Of a DNA stretch of 64,000 nt, positions 17,001 through 25,970 are shown in pieces (the first letter of the stretch is position 1; every line of letters begins with the position of its first letter). The DNA is taken from the NCBI GenBank assembly GCA_964428835.1, contig CAYRZQ010000019.1:1-64000 (forward strand), written 5' to 3'. The notes under the pieces were generated by a model. It was not told the origin of the DNA, did no database searches, and worked only from the letters and a program-made list of their open reading frames with translations. A program made the translations under genes and the position numbers. The stretch is from JAIXWP01 sp964428835 (GTDB lineage Bacteria > Bacteroidota > Bacteroidia > Flavobacteriales_D > Sanyastnellaceae).

Positions 17001-17649
17001 GTTCTATTTGGCTTTGTAATTCACGCATTTTTTTGCGGTCTTCACTATCAAAACTCTTTTGAACCTTTTCATTGTTTTCCGCCTTGCGCGCCAACTTGCC
17101 GTACAAGGTGCTTTGCTCGTAAGTCTCCAAACCAATACTTCGCTTTCCTAATTTTTTTCCGGTTTGGTAGATATACATATCGAGCCATGTATTCTCTTCG
17201 AAATCGGCACTTTCGCTATAGTCATCGAATCGAAAGAGCATGTAGTTGAGCAAAGGCGGCTCGTAGGCGATCACGTCTTTTATCTTGGATTGTAAATCTG
17301 TATCAAAAGTGAAGAAGCCTTCCAGTTGATTGGAACGGCCTGAATAATAGTCTTCATCATCTTCAAAGTTGCGGAATCCATTGCCGGCAAACATCGATTG
17401 CAGCCAAGCATCGGGCTCAAGCTCAAGAGCCACTACATCTACCGATTCAATGGCATTGAAGAAAGGATCGCCAAGTTGAAACACCATTTTTTCACTCACG
17501 TGCATAGTGCCATAGAGATAAGAAGGCTTTTGAAGACCGTTGCCAGATACTTTCCATAAAAGACTTTGATATTTCTTTTGTGAAAAAGCTTGATTCGTAA
17601 GGCTTAATAGGAGTAGAGGAGCAAGAAAATATCGAAGAAAAATATGCAT
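14053..17649 (-). CDS. TraB/GumN domain protein with very long C-terminal extension
   Basis: 1198 residues. A signal peptide (MHIFLRYFLAPLLLLSLTNQ, AFSQ site) leads into a TraB/GumN domain at about residues 25-310: SLLWKVSGNGLQKPSYLYGTMH, LGDPFFNAIESVDVVALELE, and FAAMGCAHLPGQEGVIEMLR, the conserved GTxH, E and GxxH positions of this putative metal-dependent hydrolase fold. The remaining ~880 residues match nothing I recognise; they look like repeated beta-rich modules (several FTPQ/SFKINYDIK-like blocks) followed by an alpha-helical region from about residue 800. Probably periplasmic or outer-membrane facing. First gene before recF, overlapping it by 8 bp. Confidence 0.82.
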   Translation of the reverse strand: MHIFLRYFLAPLLLLSLTNQAFSQKKYQSLLWKVSGNGLQKPSYLYGTMHVSEKMVFQLGDPFFNAIESVDVVALELEPDAWLQSMFAGNGFRNFEDDEDYYSGRSNQLEGFFTFDTDLQSKIKDVIAYEPPLLNYMLFRFDDYSESADFEENTWLDMYIYQTGKKLGKRSIGLETYEQSTLYGKLARKAENNEKVQKSFDSEDRKKMRELQSQIEPAYRRQDLDLVDSINTKTNSPAFNKFILVERNRIFVNTIDSLFKAGSSVFAAMGCAHLPGQEGVIEMLRSLGYTVEAVDKGTRDAKRRDKLDKIIYKRPYSTFTSQDATLSFDTPAKVYPFASGTEASAWLAMDIPNGANFSVYRFKNYAGFSGKSTEYLIASVDSILYEAIPGDIISVKKINYQNFPAFDIVNKTRRGDVQRRRIIFAPEEIYVLKLTALKDKISNKYGEEFFNSFKINYDIKVSDNRVWQTQDQSLSAKIPGDLTYYKGESEYDLTSDIEVTSFDKKTGAYYILWRFTNGEPSFLDEDNYINSSIAQQYVDDNELERMSEEIGTLSGFPAILGKYKNKEGKTFFGAFTNQNLNKYALIVKTEDESIAKNYFSSVRFDKPTYSTFYNYSDTLLNFSMKIPYDLNDRHKKMDYGFNWDSDEEVNEADGVRKTIRIIPPGSPESIQVRMIRYHKYFQAKDTTTFLKEIKERVSEYGDLKLEERSFVKNSDGFVADYYVTDTSSHRATVQRLHLYKNTLYRLIASIDTILGESDFIKTGFSSFTPQDNVFNRSIFDNGGEQYLKDIASTDSTTQKNAILLLDDVWIHASNAPELRRLLTNLPNTEEKKDKEEIKNTLLLELWRDTSTTNIEWLANQYYANADSATYQNKILQNLGWMDTREATLKMKKLMMDEPPIGGKSSVSSPLVSLRDSLELARLIYPEAFALSSIDEFKFANYSLIGLLVDSNKIDKKLVEAELDLILLEAKNELKRVNGTDEKSYNFSTNALMNYCSILHPYRNKPDVKAFFDKIYKSKKRQLLIEYISFNEDHKVETPDSILKFITDEREYILKLYLKLVEKDKEQKMPARYLVADTLLRLHVEKKYEGKYDQKGKIDFVEILSSREEVIKNKPYTVYYVKFKRKREIDWRGTVIIVPKSRTLWTAKPWEASGTAVLDSKESEQKKMDKLYRDVVRANRKNRYGENLYDFNSYNTWNE

Positions 17650-17834
17650 TCTAAAAATTGTAGATTTTCGTTCCGTAAACGGATGAAGACGGAATTATTG
17701 GATTCGAATATACAAAATCTACAGCCTCACAAGGGGTGCGGTAGCCTAATAATGCTAAGTTTCTGATTTGTAATGAGATTGCTTTTTGCTCAATTTGAGG
17801 AAATGTATTACTTTCGCACCCTAAATTTTGACCT

Positions 17835-18527
17835 ATGGCCAAGCAAAACACGGATAATATTGTTGATGTAGAAGAAGTTTACGGAAAGGCAGAGTCTTTC
17901 TTTGATAAAAATCGCAAGCCTTTGATGATTGGTGGTGGAGTAATTGTAGCTGCGATTGCTGGTTTTTTTGCGTATGAGTTTTTAATCAAGGCTCCAAAAG
18001 AGAAGGAAGCTGCCAACTCTATTTGGAAGGCTATTCAATATCAAGAGATTGACAGCGCATCACTTGCCCTCAATGGTGGGCCAGACTTCGCAGGGTTTGA
18101 AGAAATCGCTGAAAAGTACGATGGAACAAAATCAGGCAAAGTTGCTCATTTCTGGTGTGGTGTAAACTACCGCGATATGGGTGAGTACGAAAAGGCATTG
18201 GAGCATTTCAAAAAAGCGGACTTTGATGATGAGGCGTTGGGTGTATTAGCCATCGGAAACGTAGGCGATATGTACGTAATGCTCGACAATAAAGAAGAAG
18301 CGGCGTCTTGGTTAGAAAAGGCTGCTAAGCGCGCAGGTTCATCTGCTGCCCGCAACTATCTCGCTCCACAGTATCTTTTGAAGGCAGCTAAAGTGAATAT
18401 CGAAAACAATCGTGAAGATAGAGCGAAGTCTCTTTTGAAGGATGTTGTAGATAATTACGATAATAAATCGCAAGAGTGGGCTGAAGCAACACGTTTGCTC
18501 GCAATGCTCAGAGCGAAGGAATTATAA
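17835..18527 (+). CDS. membrane-anchored tetratricopeptide protein
   Basis: 230 residues. A basic, short cytoplasmic head is followed by one transmembrane helix at about residues 32-51 (PLMIGGGVIVAAIAGFFAYEFLI), then a periplasmic helical domain with TPR-like repeats (CGVNYRDMGEYEKALEHFKKA; IGNVGDMYVMLDNKEEAASWLEKA). The layout matches the YfgM/TPR_21-like family, associated with protein export quality control in other bacteria. A -7-like box TACTTTCG is at 17809-17816. ribH begins two bases after its stop, so the two are co-transcribed. Confidence 0.8.
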   Translation: MAKQNTDNIVDVEEVYGKAESFFDKNRKPLMIGGGVIVAAIAGFFAYEFLIKAPKEKEAANSIWKAIQYQEIDSASLALNGGPDFAGFEEIAEKYDGTKSGKVAHFWCGVNYRDMGEYEKALEHFKKADFDDEALGVLAIGNVGDMYVMLDNKEEAASWLEKAAKRAGSSAARNYLAPQYLLKAAKVNIENNREDRAKSLLKDVVDNYDNKSQEWAEATRLLAMLRAKEL

Positions 18528-18528
18528 T

Positions 18529-19017
18529 ATGTCCAGTAGCAATCTTTCTTATTACGATAAATCTCAACTTCCCGATGCACAGTCAATGCGCATCGGGATT
18601 GTTGTTTCTGAATGGAACACTGAGATCACTGACAACCTCCTCAGAGGCGCCATGGAAGCCCTAACAGACGCTGGAGCTACTCTTGATTACATAAAAATAG
18701 TGTACGTCCCTGGCAGCTATGAACTGCCTTCAGGAGCACAACTGCTTTTTGAAAATACAAATGTTGAGGCTGTGATTTGCCTAGGAAGCGTTATTCGCGG
18801 AGAAACGCCACACTTCGAATTCGTGTGCAATGGTGTAGCTCAGGGCATAAAAGATGTCGCGTTGAAATATAACAAGCCTACCATATTTGGTGTGCTCACC
18901 GACAACAACATCGAACAGTCGCGCGCTCGAAGCGGTGGTTCTTTAGGAAATAAAGGAATTGAGGCGGCTATTACCGCTCTCAAAATGATTGCGCTGAAAA
19001 GACAATTAGAAGATTAA
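18529..19017 (+). CDS. ribH: 6,7-dimethyl-8-ribityllumazine synthase
   Basis: Penultimate step of riboflavin synthesis, condensing the ribityl-aminouracil with dihydroxybutanone phosphate; 162 residues, assembling into capsid-like or pentameric cytosolic complexes. Motifs in order: GIVVSEWNTEITDNLLRGA, YVPGSYELPSGAQ, VICLGSVIRGETPHFEFV (catalytic His), and FGVLTDNNIEQSRARSGG. It follows the TPR gene with one base between. The last four bases overlap the convergent unknown gene. Confidence 0.96.
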   Translation: MSSSNLSYYDKSQLPDAQSMRIGIVVSEWNTEITDNLLRGAMEALTDAGATLDYIKIVYVPGSYELPSGAQLLFENTNVEAVICLGSVIRGETPHFEFVCNGVAQGIKDVALKYNKPTIFGVLTDNNIEQSRARSGGSLGNKGIEAAITALKMIALKRQLED

Positions 19018-19412
19018 ACCTTCACCAATTTTTCTTCCATCAATTCTTCTTTGCCTTTTCTTGTGAGATTGTATCCCACGCCTGCTTTATTAAGTATATA
19101 ACCATTGAGGTAAAGGTTCGCGATGCGCTCACCTAATTGAGCAGTATAATTATCACCCGCATCTTCACGCTCGATTCTAGTCCAGTAGTTGGCTTCTAAT
19201 TGAGAGAGTTTGATGAGTTGATTCTTGTTGTTCTTTTTGTATGTGTATATGATATCTAAAAGTACGTAGTCGTATTTATCAAGCAATATGCGCATATACT
19301 GAAAAAGATTTAAGGGTGTTTTGATCAAGGCTTTCTTGTGTTGCAAAATAATCAGTATTTTTTCGACATCATTGAAAAAAAGAATGAAGATTTGTTGACA
19401 AATTTCAAACAT
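19014..19412 (-). CDS. uncharacterised protein
   Basis: 132 residues if started at 19412; a second Met at 19295 gives 93 residues (MRILLDKYDYVLLDIIYTYKK) and leaves room for divergent promoters with sbcD, whereas the long form starts only 8 bp from it. The body has a polar helical region (NQLIKLSQLEANYWTRIERE) and a C-terminal YLNGYILNKAGVGYNLTRKGKEEL that resembles the end of a winged-helix domain. No family recognised. It overlaps the ribH stop by four bases. Confidence 0.6.
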   Translation of the reverse strand: MFEICQQIFILFFNDVEKILIILQHKKALIKTPLNLFQYMRILLDKYDYVLLDIIYTYKKNNKNQLIKLSQLEANYWTRIEREDAGDNYTAQLGERIANLYLNGYILNKAGVGYNLTRKGKEELMEEKLVKV

Positions 19413-19420
19413 CGCAAACG

Positions 19421-20635
19421 ATGAAGATATTACACACCGCTGATTGGCACCTTGGAAAACGATTGCAAGAGTATTCTCGCATTGATGAACAGCGTCGTGT
19501 AATGCTTGAAATTGCTGCTATTGCAGATGATCAACAAGTGGATGCTGTCTTCATCGCCGGTGATCTTTTTGATGTGTTCAATCCTTCACATGATTCACAA
19601 GAGTTGTTCTATTCAACACTTTTTAAATTATGCAATGGCGGAAAACGTCCGGTGATTGCTATTGCTGGCAATCATGACTCTCACGCTTTGATCGAAGCGC
19701 CGGTGCCACTCGCAAAGGAATTAGGGATTGTGTTGGTAGGTTCTACCGAACATCAATCCGTGAACATCACTTTACCAAATGGTGTGCATATTCAAAGTAA
19801 AGAGGCCAACGTGATTGAGATTTTTTTTCCTGAAAAAAATGAATCGGCCATTGTCATCACTGCGCCGTATGCCAATGAGCATCTATTGCGTACTTATTTA
19901 GGAGAACAAAACAGGGAAGAAGAGCTGCGTAAAATTTTAAAACTCCGTTGGGAACAAATAGCAAAGAAATATTTCACTACCCAGTCCACTAATTTTTTTA
20001 TCGGTCATTTCTTCTTTGTAAAGGATGGTGAAAAAGCCTCTGCTGAGCCGGAGAGCGAACGCTCGATTCTACATGTAGGTGGTGCACAGGCAATCTATAC
20101 TTCTGATTTGCCTGATGGACTGCACTATGCAGCCTTAGGACATTTGCACCGTCATCATTGCATCGACACTACCAGATTCCCAGTTGTCTATAGCAGCAGT
20201 CCGCTGTGTTATAGTTTTAGCGAAGCGGGGCAACAAAAATGTGTAGTGGTTTTTGATTCGCATACCAAGAGATATGAAACCATCGATTTGAAGGAAGGCT
20301 ACGACTTGGTGCGCCAGCGTTTTGAATCGGTGAATGAGGCGCTGAAGTGGTTGAACGATAATCAAGACAATTATGTAGAACTTACAATAGTATCAGAAGG
20401 TCCGCTGGAAGCGGAGTCGCGAAGGAGCATTATGTCTGCTCACCCACGTGTTGTTCATTTGATTCCAGAAATCAAAAACTTAAATACAGATGATAGCGCC
20501 TTGCAAAGCAGTGATCTAAGTTTGGACATGGTGACGCTTTTCTCAAAGTTTTTTAGAGCTGAAAATGGCTCGGATCCAAGTGAAGAATTGCTGACCATGC
20601 TTCGCGAAGTGATGAATGAGGAGGCACAGGCATGA
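19421..20635 (+). CDS. sbcD: exonuclease subunit SbcD (Mre11-like)
   Basis: Nuclease subunit of the SbcCD complex, which cleaves hairpins and protein-blocked ends; 404 residues. Calcineurin-like phosphoesterase motifs in order: HTADWHLGKRL, FIAGDLFD, AIAGNHD, and a late ALGHLHRHH, which together supply the two-metal ligands. The Mre11-type C-terminal domain follows. It overlaps sbcC by the four bases ATGA, indicating translational coupling. Confidence 0.95.
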   Translation: MKILHTADWHLGKRLQEYSRIDEQRRVMLEIAAIADDQQVDAVFIAGDLFDVFNPSHDSQELFYSTLFKLCNGGKRPVIAIAGNHDSHALIEAPVPLAKELGIVLVGSTEHQSVNITLPNGVHIQSKEANVIEIFFPEKNESAIVITAPYANEHLLRTYLGEQNREEELRKILKLRWEQIAKKYFTTQSTNFFIGHFFFVKDGEKASAEPESERSILHVGGAQAIYTSDLPDGLHYAALGHLHRHHCIDTTRFPVVYSSSPLCYSFSEAGQQKCVVVFDSHTKRYETIDLKEGYDLVRQRFESVNEALKWLNDNQDNYVELTIVSEGPLEAESRRSIMSAHPRVVHLIPEIKNLNTDDSALQSSDLSLDMVTLFSKFFRAENGSDPSEELLTMLREVMNEEAQA

Positions 20636-23600
20636 TTCCATTAAGATTAGAGTTAGAGGGTATTTTTTCTTATAAAGAAAAACAAGTCATCGATTTCGCA
20701 ACGCTCACCGCTGGTGGGTTATTTGGAATATTTGGTGCCGTTGGTAGCGGAAAGTCAAGCATTCTTGAAGCGATGATGCTCGCCTTGTATGGTGAGCCAG
20801 AGCGACTGTCAATGCGTGGCGAGCGCTCGAGCTTGATTCATTTGCAAGCACCTTTGCTACGTGTGTCCTTGGATTTTGAGACAGGAAATCCAACCGCAGT
20901 CTATCGCGCTGTCTTTGAACTTCGCCGCAAAAAAAAGAATCCCGAAGAGTTAGAATCAAACGAAAGATTTTTTTATAAAAAAGAAAATGATCAATGGATA
21001 CCACAAGAGGTCAGCTCGATAGAAGAGGTGCTGGGAATACGCCTGAATGACTTCAGAAGAACAGTCATTATTCCACAAGGAAAGTTTCAAGAGTTTGTCC
21101 AGCTTAACCAAAAGGATCGCACAGAAATGTTACGAGATCTATTTGGATTGCATCGTTTTGATTTGAGTGATAAAGTGAAAAATCTTTTGGGTAGCGCCGT
21201 GAGTGAGAAGGGAAGAATCGACGCTTCCGTTCAGACTTTAGGAGAATTATCGAAAGAAAAAATAGAAGAGAAGAAAACGGCGTTAAAGACATGTGAGTTA
21301 TCTGTAAGTGATAAATCGAAGCAAGTGACGGAGCTTCAAGATCGTTTGAAGACGCTCGATCTGTCGAAGCGTCTGACGGATGAGTTTAATGAGAAACAAA
21401 GGACTTTGGAGAATGTCCGAGTTCAAAAGGACGATTATGACCAGCGAAAGCAACGCTTGGACATGTACTTTAAAGTTAAGCTGGAAATTTCCCCAATATT
21501 GATGCAACAAAAAGAGCTGGAAAAGACGCTCCACAAAGTTGCTGATGAATTGCGAATGTCAACGGAAGCATTGCAAAAGTTTCGTGAGGCGCTCCCTTTA
21601 TTGAAAGAGCAGGAAGCAAGTGCGAAGAAAGAAATGGAACAGCTTCCCGAACGAGAAAGACGCATTGCTTTGTTAGAAAGAATCACAGAAAGAAATTTAG
21701 CATTAGCACATGCGCAAAAATTGGAAAAACAATCGGCCGAAAAGAGGTTAGAATTCCATTCGTTGGAAGAAAACTTTTTGATCCAAGATACGTCGATTAA
21801 GGAAAAGGAGCTTATTGTAGAAAATACAAAAAGCACGTGGGGCAAGCGCTTTTCCGAGGTTTTGAAAATGGAGCTAAACTGGGAGGAGTTGCAATGCGCG
21901 CGACTTTTATTGGAAACCTCCCAAAAGCAAATAGACGGGCTATCGAGCGAGATCACACGCGCAGAATTGCAGAAGGGCGAACTTGAGGATATGTTTATTT
22001 CTCAGGGTAAAAAAGACTTCTCCTCATTGTTGGAATCATTAGATGAGCAAATAGAGGGAGCTCAGAAGGAATTGCAAAGGATCCGAGAGAAAGCAGGACT
22101 TGAAACTTTCAGGCACTTGGTTGTTCCAGGCGAGCCTTGTCCTCTTTGCGGGAGTCTTCATCATGAGCAGCATGAATTCAATCAAAATGATGAAATTGTT
22201 ATAAAGGAGAAACAACTTCATGACTTGCGTGCGATACTCACTCACACTCAGAAGCAGGCCTTGGAGTATTCCAAACAAATACAATCAATTGAATTGTTGA
22301 GAGCTGATGAAGCGAAGAAGAAGACAGGTCTTTTAGAAATTCAAAAGAGTATTGAGGCCTTACAATCTTATTTTCATAGCTGGGAATGGAAGAGTAATCT
22401 TGATATTGAGCAGGGAATAGAAAGGATCAAATTCGAGAAGGAGAATTTTGAGCGTGTCGAAAAGGAATGGAATGAACTGCGTAAGGTAATGGAGCGCTCT
22501 GCTGAAAGAATAAAGTTGTTGCGCCCTGAGATTGATGCTCTCAATGTAGAGACAGCAAAGGCAAGGGCAATAGCGGATAGTGTAGATGCCATCCTTGAAA
22601 ATAGTGCAGACGATTGGTTTAAGCGCTATCTGGATGTTGCGGAAGATATGATCAAAACCGACATTCAGAAGGTACGTAGTTTTATAGATAACACACAGCG
22701 CAAGTACAATGAAATCTCGAAGAGTTTGGTTGAATTACAAACATCTATCGCGAATACTGAAAACATCGTTGGCGAAAAGACAAAGACTTTGGATGCTTTG
22801 CAGCCTGAAAGGAAATTGTTGCAGAATACATTATCCGACAAACTAGCAGAATTATCATTGAGTGAAGAAGAGGCGAAGTCAGTGGATAGTTTGAACATCC
22901 AAACAGATAAAGAGAAAAGTGAAATAGATATTTTCTATTCTACCATTGATGGTTTAGAAAAACGCATAGCGGAAATCCAAAGTAACCCCGATTTTAAACC
23001 AATGGACGCGGGGCTTTATGATGGTCTGAAATTGGAGCTCAAATCTAAAGAGGACGAGTTGAATGCTTCGAACATTCAGTTAGGCGAGATTCGTCAGGAA
23101 TTGACAGACATGGAGGAGCGTTGGGGAAGGAAGTTGAAGTTTGAGGAGCGATTGATAGTCCTTCAAAGACGCATTGATCGCTTGCGTGATTTAGAGGGTC
23201 TTTTCAAGGGTGGAAAATTTGTACGTTACATTTCTAATTTTTATTTAAAAGAATTGTGCGCCGCTGCGAATAGACGTTTTCATCAATTGACGAGGAATCG
23301 TTTGAGTTTGATGGTGGATGATGACAATAACTTTTTCGTCGTCGATTATTTGAATGATGGTAAACAACGATTGTTGAAGACACTCTCAGGTGGACAAACC
23401 TTTCAGGCGTCCTTATGCTTGGCTTTGGCGCTCAGTGAGCGCGTGAAGTCTGTTAGCCGATCAGAGCGCAGCTTCTTCTTCTTGGATGAAGGATTTGGCG
23501 CACTCGATAGAGATTCACTCGCTATCGTGATGGAGACGATTAAAAGTTTGCGTAGAGAAAATCGCATCGTAGGCTTCATTTCCCACGTTGAAGAAATGAA

Positions 23601-23673
23601 GGAAGAAATGGATGTTTACCTTGATGTGAGACTAGATAAAGAACAGGGAAGTGTTGTTACCTTACAATTGTAA
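20632..23673 (+). CDS. sbcC: exonuclease subunit SbcC (Rad50-like ATPase)
   Basis: ATPase partner of SbcD, 1013 residues. Walker A is GAVGSGKS (residues 35-42). Long heptad-rich coiled coils flank a zinc hook, GEPCPLCGS (about residues 500-508, CxxC). The C-terminal ATPase half has the signature LSGGQTFQASL and Walker B FFFLDEGFGALD. Length and layout are normal. Its last 17 bp overlap the convergent T9SS gene. Confidence 0.95.
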   Translation: MIPLRLELEGIFSYKEKQVIDFATLTAGGLFGIFGAVGSGKSSILEAMMLALYGEPERLSMRGERSSLIHLQAPLLRVSLDFETGNPTAVYRAVFELRRKKKNPEELESNERFFYKKENDQWIPQEVSSIEEVLGIRLNDFRRTVIIPQGKFQEFVQLNQKDRTEMLRDLFGLHRFDLSDKVKNLLGSAVSEKGRIDASVQTLGELSKEKIEEKKTALKTCELSVSDKSKQVTELQDRLKTLDLSKRLTDEFNEKQRTLENVRVQKDDYDQRKQRLDMYFKVKLEISPILMQQKELEKTLHKVADELRMSTEALQKFREALPLLKEQEASAKKEMEQLPERERRIALLERITERNLALAHAQKLEKQSAEKRLEFHSLEENFLIQDTSIKEKELIVENTKSTWGKRFSEVLKMELNWEELQCARLLLETSQKQIDGLSSEITRAELQKGELEDMFISQGKKDFSSLLESLDEQIEGAQKELQRIREKAGLETFRHLVVPGEPCPLCGSLHHEQHEFNQNDEIVIKEKQLHDLRAILTHTQKQALEYSKQIQSIELLRADEAKKKTGLLEIQKSIEALQSYFHSWEWKSNLDIEQGIERIKFEKENFERVEKEWNELRKVMERSAERIKLLRPEIDALNVETAKARAIADSVDAILENSADDWFKRYLDVAEDMIKTDIQKVRSFIDNTQRKYNEISKSLVELQTSIANTENIVGEKTKTLDALQPERKLLQNTLSDKLAELSLSEEEAKSVDSLNIQTDKEKSEIDIFYSTIDGLEKRIAEIQSNPDFKPMDAGLYDGLKLELKSKEDELNASNIQLGEIRQELTDMEERWGRKLKFEERLIVLQRRIDRLRDLEGLFKGGKFVRYISNFYLKELCAAANRRFHQLTRNRLSLMVDDDNNFFVVDYLNDGKQRLLKTLSGGQTFQASLCLALALSERVKSVSRSERSFFFLDEGFGALDRDSLAIVMETIKSLRRENRIVGFISHVEEMKEEMDVYLDVRLDKEQGSVVTLQL

Positions 23674-24709
23674 ACTTGCTTGATTTACTTGCGTTTGCTG
23701 ATTTAGTCTGCAAGAAATACAAACCTTGAGGCAAGGAGCGAACATCTATTTCTGAATTAGAAATTAATCCGCTCATTACTTTTTGACCAGCTGCATTCAA
23801 GATTTGATAAGGTGTGCCACCAGGAATATCACTTACGCGAATGAGATCACTGCTTGGGTTCGGATAGACAGAAAGGGAAGAGGTTTCGTTCTCCAAAACA
23901 TTGGTCGGTAAATCTGCAACAAGCACAGAAGTGTTGATGCCATTCGTCCTTGTAATTTGAAGAACGGGTGTTTTAAAAAGTGGCGAAATCCATTTGTATT
24001 CTACGACTTCTGGACGAGGAATGCTTAATCCGAATGAAAATTGATTGATATATACGGAGTCGGCCCCGTTTAATACTGCCCTTACACGAATCACATCATA
24101 AGAACCACCTAAAATTTGAAGAGTGCCCCAACCATCAACTTCACTTTCTCGGGTTTGTTCTTGGCCGTAAGCAAACAATGTAGGGACTTCCAAAGTAGCT
24201 TGTGAGTTGCTCACATGACTGTCACCGAAAGTCATTGGTAATTCATAAATCACATCAACGGGAGTACTTTGGGCTCCAGCTGGAATGCCGTTTAGAGAAG
24301 CGCCAAAACCTGTTATTGCAAAACGATCAGAACGGTTTTGATAGTACTGATAAGCATCTGTAACGGAAACAAAACCTCCTAAATCGAACGACTCTACACC
24401 GATACCGTAGTCGCTATTATGTTCTGGATTAAATGGACTATTGAATAAAAACTGAAAAACAATAGGCGTTTGAGAAACATCGAAACACTCCGTTGTCGTG
24501 GTAGTTCCGGTAAGATTTACAATATCTCCGTCGTAGTCCCACGTGAAATTGGATCCTGTGAGTTCCACGTCTGGCGCTCCTTGCAGCGTTGCATTGTATT
24601 GAATCAAGATATCATTGGCATCTGGCAAGTCATTCGTGGTGATGGTCACTTGAGAAAGCACTTGAGTTATGGCCAAGCAAAGCGAGCAGAGAGTGAGGAG
24701 GTATTTCAT
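23657..24709 (-). CDS. secreted protein with T9SS type A sorting domain
   Basis: 350 residues: a signal peptide (MKYLLTLCSLCLAITQVLSQ), a beta-rich body of unknown function (about residues 21-265) and a C-terminal T9SS type A domain beginning SVYPNPSSDLIRV and ending LPQGLYFLQTKSANASKSSKFTIVR. It is presumably secreted across the outer membrane and attached or released. It follows the DUF4249 lipoprotein gene on the same strand, with an inverted repeat between them, and overlaps the end of sbcC by 17 bp. Confidence 0.85.
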   Translation of the reverse strand: MKYLLTLCSLCLAITQVLSQVTITTNDLPDANDILIQYNATLQGAPDVELTGSNFTWDYDGDIVNLTGTTTTTECFDVSQTPIVFQFLFNSPFNPEHNSDYGIGVESFDLGGFVSVTDAYQYYQNRSDRFAITGFGASLNGIPAGAQSTPVDVIYELPMTFGDSHVSNSQATLEVPTLFAYGQEQTRESEVDGWGTLQILGGSYDVIRVRAVLNGADSVYINQFSFGLSIPRPEVVEYKWISPLFKTPVLQITRTNGINTSVLVADLPTNVLENETSSLSVYPNPSSDLIRVSDIPGGTPYQILNAAGQKVMSGLISNSEIDVRSLPQGLYFLQTKSANASKSSKFTIVR

Positions 24710-24710
24710 A

Positions 24711-24742
24711 AGATTTTTTATAAAACTAATAAAAAATCTTTT
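24711..24742. repeat. AT-rich inverted repeat between the DUF4249 and T9SS genes
   Basis: AAGATTTTTTAT and ATAAAAAATCTT pair perfectly around AAAACTA. It covers the whole gap between the DUF4249 stop and the T9SS start and could be a weak terminator or a regulator binding site. Confidence 0.45.
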
Positions 24743-25904
24743 ACTGACAAGTAGGAATGTACTCTACGGCTTCAGCGCCTGGGTCACAGAAGGTAATTTG
24801 AGATGTTTGTTCACTAAAGCGCAAAGCCAATATATTACCAATATTAGGAACTGATGAAGGGTTTGTTCCTGCAATGGGTATTCCCGCCATCACGCGAGTA
24901 CTTCTGCTTGAGAAGAGTCCAAGGCCATTATTGATATTGGAGTATGTAGGTCTTTCTTGAACGATTCCAGTGGTGGGCGAATTAACCTGAAAATACGTAT
25001 ATAATTCTCGTCCGCCGTAGTAGATGACAAGGTCAAAAGCATCGGTACCTGGGTGAGGAGTGCTTGCCACCTGTCCAATTTGATATACGACGTTATCGTC
25101 TTTTTTCAATGAAGAACCGAGTACAGTGAAGAATGCACTTCCGCTAACGGTATAATTGATACGATTGTTTGCACCAGAGAAATTTTCCTCAGTGAATTGA
25201 CCTGCGCTATATTCAATGACTACAGGTCTTTCGCTCACCAATACACTATGGGTCGCATCGGTATAAACTCGTTCAGTAAGATTCATTCGTACGGCTACTT
25301 CGTAGAAAGGAGCGCTTTCGTCGCCTAGAATGCCTCCGGTGTAATCAAGAAATCTGAAGACTTCTGTAAGATCGGAAGAAGCAAGTTTTAGTTCTTGGCC
25401 AGAAGATAAAATGAGTGCCTCGTTAAAGAAGGCTACCTCCGTGGCTTTCACTATTTCTGTCTGCGCAGTGACATCTTCTTTATCTTTAAAATCGAGTTTT
25501 AGACGATAAACGGCATCTTCGTTCAATCCACCGTTTTTTACAAAATAATAAGCGGTTTGATTTGGACCGTAAAAAATTCCATTGATGGACTTATTGTTGA
25601 GCTCCTTTGGAACCAGATTAAATGTATTTACGACCTCTCCATCGAGTAATTCTTCTACAACAAGAGAGTTAAACTCATCGAGTTTATATTCGTTGCTATC
25701 GCGGATAGCGGCATAATCCAGATTGTTGCCATCTCCGAGAAAAGTACGGTTGATTTTGATCCATTGCGTATCTTGCACGGGATCGAGCAAACCGAATACT
25801 ACAGTTTTGCTTTCGTACGGTGCGTTCAAGTCAACCTCAGTTTCGCAAGAAAAGAGTGCAAGCGCGATAACTGCAACAAATAAGAATTTTTTCATCATAG
25901 ACAT
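24741..25904 (-). CDS. DUF4249 family lipoprotein
   Basis: 387 residues. The N-terminus MKKFLFVAVIALALFSCETE has a lipobox ending in Cys, so it is a lipoprotein of the cell envelope. The DUF4249 pattern is clear: VVFGLLDPVQDTQWIKINRTFLGDGN, a beta-sandwich body (FYEVAVRMNLTERVYTD) and a late DLVIYYGGRELYTYFQ. These proteins usually sit beside a TonB-dependent receptor, but none is next to this one. Starts at 25904, 25898 and 25895 are all possible; the -7 box fits any of them. Confidence 0.87.
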   Translation of the reverse strand: MSMMKKFLFVAVIALALFSCETEVDLNAPYESKTVVFGLLDPVQDTQWIKINRTFLGDGNNLDYAAIRDSNEYKLDEFNSLVVEELLDGEVVNTFNLVPKELNNKSINGIFYGPNQTAYYFVKNGGLNEDAVYRLKLDFKDKEDVTAQTEIVKATEVAFFNEALILSSGQELKLASSDLTEVFRFLDYTGGILGDESAPFYEVAVRMNLTERVYTDATHSVLVSERPVVIEYSAGQFTEENFSGANNRINYTVSGSAFFTVLGSSLKKDDNVVYQIGQVASTPHPGTDAFDLVIYYGGRELYTYFQVNSPTTGIVQERPTYSNINNGLGLFSSRSTRVMAGIPIAGTNPSSVPNIGNILALRFSEQTSQITFCDPGAEAVEYIPTCQ

Positions 25905-25912
25905 AAGGGTTA

Positions 25913-25920
25913 CAAATGTA
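25913..25920 (-). promoter_or_regulatory. -7 box of the DUF4249 operon
   Basis: On the minus strand this reads TACATTTG, an exact TAnnTTTG match, eight bases before the first ATG. Confidence 0.45.
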
Positions 25921-25970
25921 ACCTTCTTTGCCCTATAAAGGAGGAAAAAAATCTGTAGATTCTTCCCTTT

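Noticed and set aside
18529..19017. Riboflavin operon with FMN riboswitch
   Set aside because: Only ribH is present, directly behind a TPR gene; no leader structure seen upstream.
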